Origin: Pavlovales sp. CCMP2436
Taxonomy: Eukaryota > Haptophyta > Pavlovophyceae > Pavlovales
Direction of reading: 5' to 3'
NCBI GenBank assembly: GCA_026770615.1
Contig: MU631366.1
Location: 212,845 to 223,094, forward strand
Length of the DNA stretch: 10,250 nucleotides
Part shown: positions 1 to 5,778 of the stretch, one piece after another
How the letters are laid out: each line of letters opens with the position of its first letter
Position numbering within the stretch: the stretch's first letter is position 1
Notes under the pieces: generated by a model
Databases searched by the model: none
What the model was told of the DNA's origin: nothing
What the model saw: the letters and a program-made list of their open reading frames with translations, nothing else
Position numbers and translations under genes: made by a program

Positions 1-41
<41 letters not shown>
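1..41. repeat. Poly-A run at window edge
   Basis: An uninterrupted run of 41 A opens the window and ends abruptly in unique sequence. It could be a scaffold-edge homopolymer, or the poly-A tail of a retroposed copy whose body lies to the left. No target-site duplication can be tested, because the left flank is absent. Confidence 0.9.
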
Positions 42-44
<3 letters not shown>

Positions 45-569
45 GGGTACGCCGATCTGATCCTTCTCTCGACTGGTCCTCTCAGCGCTAGCCGGAGCCC
101 GAGTCCTCGGGCAGCAGGTCGAGTTCATTATCTACACCTTACATTAGCAAAAGGAACAGGCGGCAGGAGCTCTGAAATCTCGACGTAACAGCCAAAATCC
201 GGCTCTGCGCCTGGACTGGATATCATCTACTGATAGTCCAGTCAGTGTCTGCGGCCAGACCAGCGCCACGCTGGATTCCGTAGCCTGACATTATTTGATG
301 GCTCTATTAGTATTATCTTAATACTTGTTGTTTTTCGAAATAGCATTGTATTATTACGTGTGTGTGTGTGATCGAGGGGTGGTGGGGGGGGGGGATTACG
401 TTGATGGCGGCGAAGGCTTGCGTGCGCCGCAGCGCTGAGACGACCTGCACGCACTCCGCACGGCACCTTTGAGGGGGGTAGGGGGGGGCATAATAAAAAC
501 AGATTTCAGCCCCGCAAAATACTCCCCGCGCCATAACAAACGTCGCATTTGGTACACGCTACAAATGGA
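42..569. other. Intergenic stretch, no gene seen
   Basis: No ORF with coding character was found. The segment contains a short hairpin (211-216 pairs with 236-241 and 221-225 pairs with 231-235, with a four-base bulge and a five-base loop). It also has a GT dinucleotide run (358-370) followed by an 11-G run (384-394), and another G-rich patch near 473-487. The few open frames here are short and have no recognisable domain. Confidence 0.6.
358..394. repeat. GT microsatellite followed by 11-G tract
   Basis: A (GT)6 microsatellite at 358-370 is followed by a G-rich stretch ending in 11 consecutive G at 384-394. It is simple-sequence DNA with no gene content visible. Confidence 0.85.
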
Positions 570-690
570 GGCCTTCCCAATGTCCCCGATGGCTGAAAAG
601 TTAGGATCCAATCGCCAAGCCCCCAGCGCACATTTGGCTAGCTGACAAGCACCAACCCAGAATAAAAATTGATTGCTCACGTAAATAAAT
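570..690 (-). repeat. Diverged direct repeat, copy A (coding-like on minus strand)
   Basis: This 121-bp segment aligns with 1001-1118 at about 75 percent identity. From 582 to 690 the alignment has no gap. The only indel is three bases near the 570 end, which is exactly one codon in the minus-strand frame. Read on the minus strand, both copies give a peptide of about 40 residues sharing FIY.S.QF.F.VGA, AKCA.G..RL.PNFSA and GD(I)GKA. Of the differing codons I count about 8 synonymous and 13 non-synonymous. The open frame runs about 396-695, but beyond the shared block I recognise no domain. This may be a remnant of a dispersed repeat or of a coding exon family. The family is not identified. 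Confidence 0.75.
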
Positions 691-1000
691 AGCAAAGCTT
701 TGAGAGTTGTATTTCAACTTTTGAGAACCCGGCCGCCTAGTTACACCGCGGAAACTCGGATCCCAGCCGCGCCACGACCGGAGGTGGTAACGCTGGGTTA
801 TGGGCGTGCATGGTGCGTGCAGGGGGTGCTCCCCAAGCGCGTCATGTCGCCTTTGAGGCGCGCGCGCAGGTGTGGCCGTCGCGCCTTCGTTCGCCTGATG
901 CGGGTAATGATGAGTCAGGTCTTCGTAGGAGAAAGGCACACGGCTCGCCTATAAGGCACGCGACGGCTCCCGGGCCTTCTTTCGGTCCCCGGGGCTTCAG

Positions 1001-1118
1001 GGCCTTACCGTCCCCGCCAGCTGAAAAGTTAGGGCCCAGTCGCCTGGGACCTGAGGCACATTTGGCTGGAGGAGAAGCGCCCACTAAGAATACAAATTGA
1101 GTGCTCGCATAAATAAAT
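1001..1118 (-). repeat. Diverged direct repeat, copy B (coding-like on minus strand)
   Basis: This is the second copy of the 570-690 repeat in the same orientation, offset 428 bp across the gap-free block. Its minus-strand frame stays open over about 842-1192 and keeps the PNFSAGGDGKA-type core. It lacks one codon relative to copy A (GDGKA against GDIGKA). The flanking sequences of the two copies do not align obviously, so the unit is either short or eroded at its edges. Confidence 0.75.
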
Positions 1119-1976
1119 TTCCTATTTACACACGTGGCCAGGGGGCTTGTACTGTATAAGAACTGAAATTGGACGTAACAACGGATTCCCAATAGGCTTT
1201 TGCGCGATGATTTCGACTATAATAGCAATGGCCCGTTTTTTTTGGACCAGTCTACCCGACTCGACATGATTCTAAGCAAAGGGCCAGGGGCTTGCATGCA
1301 TAGGCCATGCTTCTAAGGGCGCTTCGACAACCCCCCTGACTATCCCCTGGGCTATCAAGCGCACTCCCCTGACATTTATATGCCTCCGCTAGGACCCGAA
1401 TTACAAGGGTGCACCCGACTCTGAGCAATTGAGCCCAGGGGCCCCGCCGGTTAGGCGAAGAAAACTGTGAGGCCTTTCAAGCTTTTTAGATCATTTAATT
1501 TTTTTTTGTACGTTGATTAAGTTTCTGCAGGCTAATAAGGTTAGCGGGGCGCGTTCCGCGCACCTCAACCCCGCCACCACGCAGACGACCTACGGCCGAC
1601 TGCCAAAAGAATCAAGTTGTCAAGATACATAATAATAGCGACCGAAAAAGCCGTATATTGCTGAAAGGGATCGCGGGTAATAAAAAACCGTAACGTTAAG
1701 AAACTGAGCCTAGTTTATTGTGCCCTTCAATCGTAATTTAAACAAAATACCATTGTTTGTATATAATTTGCTAAGAAAGCGCAGTTCTTTTTGCCCGCAA
1801 TTTCCTGTAGTCAACTAGTGCGGTGCACCCTTGCCGATATGTCTGAAAAATGACTATATAATGGGTTTAGACGGTAGGCAGCTTTCTGTAACAATCTGAA
1901 TGTTATATGCATATGTTAACTAGTTAGATATTTAAATCTAGGCTTGAAACTATATATAACCGAATCGCGCTCGCCG
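1119..1976. other. Intergenic stretch with AT-rich block, no gene seen
   Basis: No ORF of note on either strand. The part from about 1480 to 1965 is markedly AT-rich compared with the GC-rich genes downstream, and includes a TATATATAA string at 1951-1959. A small inverted motif around 1294-1310 (GCATG near its left end, CATGC near its right) is too short to interpret. The TATA-like string lies about 270 bp before the 2222 ORF, too far to call it that ORF's promoter. Confidence 0.6.
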
Positions 1977-2655
1977 CTCGCGAGGCAGCCCGATGGCGGC
2001 TAGACCCCTGAGCCTATTTAACCAGCTTTTTGGGCTATTTAATAGGCTACGTTCGGCACGCTGTAGCCGACGCACCGCGCGTCAGACACCCAGGGTCACC
2101 ACACATTGCCGTGGACGCCACGACATGTGGATAGCCATGATTCAATCAGATTGACGATGCGGCCTCCCAGTGGCCTATTATGACCTGGTGAATTCTCTGA
2201 AGAAAAAGAAGAAATTTCAGCATGGCAAACGATGACCCTACATCGCTGCCGCTCGAGCCTGAGCCGCTCGCCAAGAGGCCGCTTGACATCGGAGACTCGA
2301 TAAACGGTATCACCTACACCTCGCCCACGCAGGAGGCTATAAGCGAGGGTGTCGTTTGCTCCCCACGCCGCCCAAAGCGCTCACTGACTCGTGCCTATTG
2401 GTACCTCCTGAAATTTGCTTATTCAATAGGAATATTTTTTAGTTAAAATATGCATTTAATTATTAATATTAAATTAGGTATTAAGGAGGTTCTGATGAGC
2501 CAGGGCTTTTTCTTTGCCTCTTGAGACCCAACCTTTAAGGCTCAGCTCCGGAGAACAAACTAGAAACAAATGGCGAGAACGTGTACCTTGCCTATTGAAT
2601 AGGTTCGAATAGGATCCGTCTCAGGGGTCTAGCCGTCATAGGGTGCTCCGCGAAG
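1977..2655. mobile_element. Candidate inverted-repeat element (possible MITE)
   Basis: Imperfect inverted arms lie at about 1977-2047 and 2590-2655. The core matches perfectly over 16 bases: CGGCTAGACCCCTGAG at 1997-2012 and its reverse complement at 2620-2635. The match is 19 of 20 when extended to 1993-2012 against 2620-2639. Inward of the core, both arms continue with a CCTATT and then a C/GCTATTyAATAGGC block (2034-2047 and 2590-2603, 12 of 14 matching), with a spacer length difference of about 12 bases. Outward similarity fades after a CGCG-like block. The arms enclose about 540 bp holding a 74-codon ORF. I see no transposase and no clear target-site duplication, so the element could be non-autonomous or a foldback. 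The inverted repeat is certain; calling it mobile is inference. Confidence 0.45.
2222..2446 (+). CDS. Hypothetical 74-residue protein, possible first exon
   Basis: I do not recognise this ORF. It starts with an ATG in a favourable context (CAGCATGG) after a purine-rich stretch, and encodes 74 residues. The N-terminal two thirds is acidic and Pro/Ser/Thr-rich. A basic patch follows (PRRPKRS), then a hydrophobic aromatic tail (AYWYLLKFAYSIGIFF) reaching the stop. The tail could be a short membrane segment, or intron sequence read through if the true exon ends near the basic patch. The DNA of the tail is AT-rich and contains the CCTATT/AATAGG motif common in the surrounding inverted-repeat element. 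It is the only non-trivial ORF inside that element. It may be a captured gene fragment, a real small gene, or chance. Confidence 0.3.
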   Translation: MANDDPTSLPLEPEPLAKRPLDIGDSINGITYTSPTQEAISEGVVCSPRRPKRSLTRAYWYLLKFAYSIGIFFS

Positions 2656-2970
2656 CTGTTGTCGTTGTGCGCGGTCGATGTAATTTTTTTACCAGCTAGT
2701 AATCCTCGGAGACGCTATCGCAGAACATTAGAACCTTTCTCGTCCAAATCACCCTTCCAAAGTCGGCGTCCATACGTCCAAGTAGTTAGGTGACTCGGTC
2801 ATGCACCGGTGGCATTAGGCATTAGACGTCACCGAATACGGATACAACGAAATGAGGTTCTCTGAAGTCGGTGTAGCACTTCATACTCGCCTCCCCGGAA
2901 CGCCGCTGGAGCTGGAAGCTGCAGGTCAACGGCCGCCACGCGGCGGCGAACTGCGCACGTGTTGCTTCGG
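2447..2970. other. Spacer downstream of the minus-strand Cys-rich gene
   Basis: No gene seen. The left end is AT-rich (2440-2480). The right arm of the inverted repeat lies at 2590-2655. The stretch from about 2656 to 2970 would carry the 3' untranslated region of the minus-strand gene that ends at 2971. No obvious AATAAA-type signal was found close to that stop on the minus strand. Confidence 0.5.
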
Positions 2971-4911
2971 CTAACAGCAAAAGCAGCAAACGAGCAACAA
3001 CAACAGCCCACAGACCACGAACAGCACCCATAACTCGCGCAGCTTTTTCCGCAGGGCCTCGATCCCCCCCTCCGCCCACCTCAGCGGAGCAGCAGGCGCC
3101 TCGCCGCCGAGCCACTGCGGAGATGCTGCGCTGCCGCTGCTGAGCGTGCTGCCTTTCTGATTTTCTACCTTTGGCGCCCACTGCTCCGCGCACGGACGCA
3201 TGCGGCCGAGCTCGGCGTCGTAGCACAGCACCGTGCGCGGTGCGCAGCATCTCTTCCCCGTGTCGACAAAGTTGGTCGGGCAGAAGGCGCCCCCGCCCCC
3301 ACTGCCCGCCTCGGCGCAGAAGGCGTTGGGCACGCAGCACCGCTCGCCCGCCCAGCCGCCGCCTCTCCACAGGTTGGCCCAGTAGGCGACGCGCGTGCCG
3401 TGCGCCTGGCACGCCTTCTTCTCGCCGGGCACGCAGCTCGTGGCAGTGGCGTTGCAGCACAGGCCCTCGCCTGCGCCCTTCGCCTCCTCCCACGAGAGGG
3501 CTGCGCCGGTGCACGCGCGGCGCGGCACGTCAGTGCACACGCGCGAGGAGTCGGCGGTGGCGGCGGCCGGGCGGGAGTCGGAGGCCACGCCGGCCCCTTG
3601 CCCCCCGCCACCCGCCGAGCCCGTCGCCAGCGGCGCCCCGGCGCCCAGCGCGGCCTGCCCTTGCACGAGGCGCGCCGCGTCGAGCTCGGTCGCGCGCGCG
3701 AGCTGCTGCTCCCGCCAAGCCTCCGCGGCGGCGTGTAGCGCGCTGAGCGAGAGGGTGTTCGACGCGCTGAGCCCCAACGCGCCGAGCTCCGGCGCGCGGG
3801 GCGGCGGGGGTGGAGGCGTGCTGCTCGGTGGGGGTAGGTAGAGGGGCGGCATCGCAGCTTCGAGAGGCAGCGCGCTCGTCGGCGCCCGCCCCCCTGGCAC
3901 TATCGGCGCTGTCGGCAGCACTGCCACCACCGGCGCTGCCTTCGTCGGCGCTGCCTTTGCCGCGGTTGGCATGGGCGCTGCCGGCGTTCGCCTCGGCTCC
4001 GCGCCCGCCTGCGCTCCGAGCTCGTTGCTGAAGTGGGCTCCCGGTCTCACCGCTGCCGGCGCTGGCGGGCGCTGCGGCGCGGCGCTCGGCGAGGTAGGGC
4101 GCGCCTGCAGGAGCGTGCGGCTGCCCGGCACGGGGAGCAGGGTGAGGCTGCTCGTGGGCGCGGCGGCGCCAGCGCTGGACACAGGAGCGGAGCTCGAGAA
4201 CACGCGCGCCTGCGCGGCCGGCGAGGCAGTGGAGGGGGAGCCTGCCTCGGCTGGCGAAGGGTGGGCGGACTCGCTTGGCAGCAAGCAGCAGAGCGCGCCC
4301 GTCCACGCGCCCGCCTTCCCACTCGCGCGCGCGCAGGCGGCCTCGTTGGCCTGCTTGACGCACGAGGTGCCCACGGGCAGGCAGCAGTGGTGCGGCCACA
4401 GCCCATAGCCCGCGTTGTGGCCGCCGGCCCACACAGCCTGCCGGATGCGCGCGCACCGATACTGCGAGCCGGGCTCGCACTGCACAGCCTCCCTGCTGCA
4501 GCACGCGCCCTCTGCCCACTCGAGACGCGCGTCCAGCGTGCAGCTCGGCTGGCGCAGCGGCAACCCGCACACGCGCGCCGCCTCGCCGGGGGCCGCGTCG
4601 GCGATCGGCAAGCGCACGGACGGCGCGGGCAACGGCGGCGGCGGCGAGGGCGGCGGAGGGGGGAGGGGCGACGGCGGCGGCGGCGGAGGGGGCGTCGGTG
4701 GCGCCTGCGGCGGCGGCGCGTGCGGTGGTGCGTACGGCGGCGGCGGTGGCGGTGGCGGCGCGGGCGAGGGCGGCGGCGACGGCGGAGCGGCGGGGGGCGT
4801 GCTCGGCGGGCCGCTCGGCTCGTGCGCGGAGGGGCGGTGCGCAAGGCCCACGGGACGCCTGGCGGGGCCTGCGCCAGCTCGCCTCGCCTCGGGCCGCTCG
4901 CTGGCAGCCAT
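2971..4911 (-). CDS. Pro-rich, duplicated CysCys-module membrane protein
   Basis: The 646-residue reading uses the ATG at 4911-4909 (context GCGATGG), the first ATG in a frame that stays open upstream to about 5181. Residues about 35-105 are dominated by Pro, Ser and Ala, with PPPSPPPP-like runs as in extensin or cell-wall proteins. A Cys module spans 115-209 and a second spans 459-574, separated by a 250-residue Pro/Ala/Ser/Thr linker. Both modules follow C-x7-8-C-x12-17-CC-x6-C-x7-C-x21-23-CC-x5-6-C-x8-11-C-x10-14-CC; the second adds a further C-x9-10-C. Trp residues are conserved between the third and fourth Cys groups. The C-terminus is a basic stretch (LRKKLREL), then a 19-20-residue hydrophobic segment (WVLFVVCGLLLLLVCC) ending at the stop. 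The Cys spacing implies disulfides in a lumenal or extracellular space, yet no N-terminal signal peptide is visible, so a 5' exon may be missing. The function is unknown. Confidence 0.7.
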   Translation of the reverse strand: MAASERPEARRAGAGPARRPVGLAHRPSAHEPSGPPSTPPAAPPSPPPSPAPPPPPPPPYAPPHAPPPQAPPTPPPPPPPSPLPPPPPSPPPPLPAPSVRLPIADAAPGEAARVCGLPLRQPSCTLDARLEWAEGACCSREAVQCEPGSQYRCARIRQAVWAGGHNAGYGLWPHHCCLPVGTSCVKQANEAACARASGKAGAWTGALCCLLPSESAHPSPAEAGSPSTASPAAQARVFSSSAPVSSAGAAAPTSSLTLLPVPGSRTLLQARPTSPSAAPQRPPAPAAVRPGAHFSNELGAQAGAEPRRTPAAPMPTAAKAAPTKAAPVVAVLPTAPIVPGGRAPTSALPLEAAMPPLYLPPPSSTPPPPPPRAPELGALGLSASNTLSLSALHAAAEAWREQQLARATELDAARLVQGQAALGAGAPLATGSAGGGGQGAGVASDSRPAAATADSSRVCTDVPRRACTGAALSWEEAKGAGEGLCCNATATSCVPGEKKACQAHGTRVAYWANLWRGGGWAGERCCVPNAFCAEAGSGGGGAFCPTNFVDTGKRCCAPRTVLCYDAELGRMRPCAEQWAPKVENQKGSTLSSGSAASPQWLGGEAPAAPLRWAEGGIEALRKKLRELWVLFVVCGLLLLLVCCFCC

Positions 4912-5186
4912 CGCAGCAGCAGCAGCAGCAGCGGGCGCGGCGCGCTGCGACCCCCCCCCCCCACCCGACGGCCCTCCTCCCCCCGCCCCGACGCGCTGCC
5001 GAGCTCCCGGCGCACCGCCCCCCGCTGCAGGCCGCTCCCCCGTTGCGGCGGCCCTCGCCCCGCGTGCACGCTCCCGCCCCGCCGCGCTGGCCGCCGCCGC
5101 CCCCTCTCTCCCACCCGCTCTCGCTCTCCCTCTCGCAGGCTGCGACGTGTGCACCCCCGTCGCCGAGCCGCCCACCGGCAAGGAGC
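4912..5186. promoter_or_regulatory. Very GC-rich, strand-asymmetric upstream region
   Basis: This lies just upstream of the minus-strand ATG at 4911. The plus strand is pyrimidine-rich, including 12 C in a row at 4951-4962 and a CT-rich tract at about 5100-5138, so the minus strand carries many G runs. A CAG triplet run (4912-4930) abuts the start codon. It would hold the 5' untranslated region or promoter of the minus-strand gene. On the plus strand the CT tract ends in CTCGCAG, shaped like a 3' splice site, followed by a short open frame to a TAA at 5187-5189. No partner exon was found. Confidence 0.45.
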
Positions 5187-5778
5187 TATAATAATAATAA
5201 TAATAATGATGATGATTATTCTAAGAGCGGCAAGGAGCGACTGTCATTTTAAAATAATAAGAATCATCATCATCATCATCATTATTATTATTATTACTAT
5301 TATTATTATTATGGCAAGGAGCAGCTCTGTGCGCCGTCATCATTGTCATCATCACCACCATCATCATCATCATTTTTTATTTATTTTTACGAGTATAATG
5401 ATTACATGATTAGTGTGATGGCCTGCTCACAGGCGCTGCAGTCTGCTGCACGCGCCCACATTTATATTATTAGTATGATTATATTATTATTCTAATATAT
5501 TATTATTCTTATAATTATTAGTATACCGATTATTGTATAATTATGATTATTAGATTATTAGATTAGATTAGATTATGATTAGATTTGTATTATGATAATT
5601 AGTATTATTAGTATTATGGTCTGCTGCGCGCGCCCTCGTCTTGTATGATGATTATGACTAGATTATTATTCTGATTATATTATTATGCTTATGATTATAA
5701 ATTATTATGGTTATTATGATTATTACATTATTATGATTATGATTATGATTATGATTATGATTAAGATTTTCATTTTTT
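5187..5778. repeat. Degenerate ATN triplet satellite with GC-rich islands
   Basis: About 590 bp is built largely of AAT, ATT, ATC, GAT and TTAG-type triplets or hexamers: AAT repeats at 5188-5206, ATC at 5265-5281, ATT at 5281-5311, CAT at 5339-5373, and five ATGATT hexamers at 5733-5762. The array is interrupted by GC-rich islands, some of which are duplicates. GGCAAGGAGC occurs at 5177, 5229 and 5313. A GTCTGCTGC(A/G)CGCGCCC block occurs at 5441-5457 and 5619-5635. There is no gene. The satellite lies between two minus-strand genes, at the 3' end of the 5779-7794 gene. Confidence 0.85.

Noticed and set aside
2602..2610. GGTTCGAAT resembles the B box / T-loop of a tRNA, with a GGCTCAGCTCCGG string upstream resembling an A box.
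   Set aside because: The five bases on either side of the T-loop do not pair, the D stem does not close, and no acceptor stem was found.
3165..5409. Several long open frames on the plus strand and in other minus frames across the GC-rich region, including one of more than 450 codons.
   Set aside because: Stop codons are rare in DNA this rich in G and C. The frames give Arg/Ala/Gly-rich or poly-Ile peptides, and only the 2971-4911 minus frame yields ordered Cys modules and a membrane helix.
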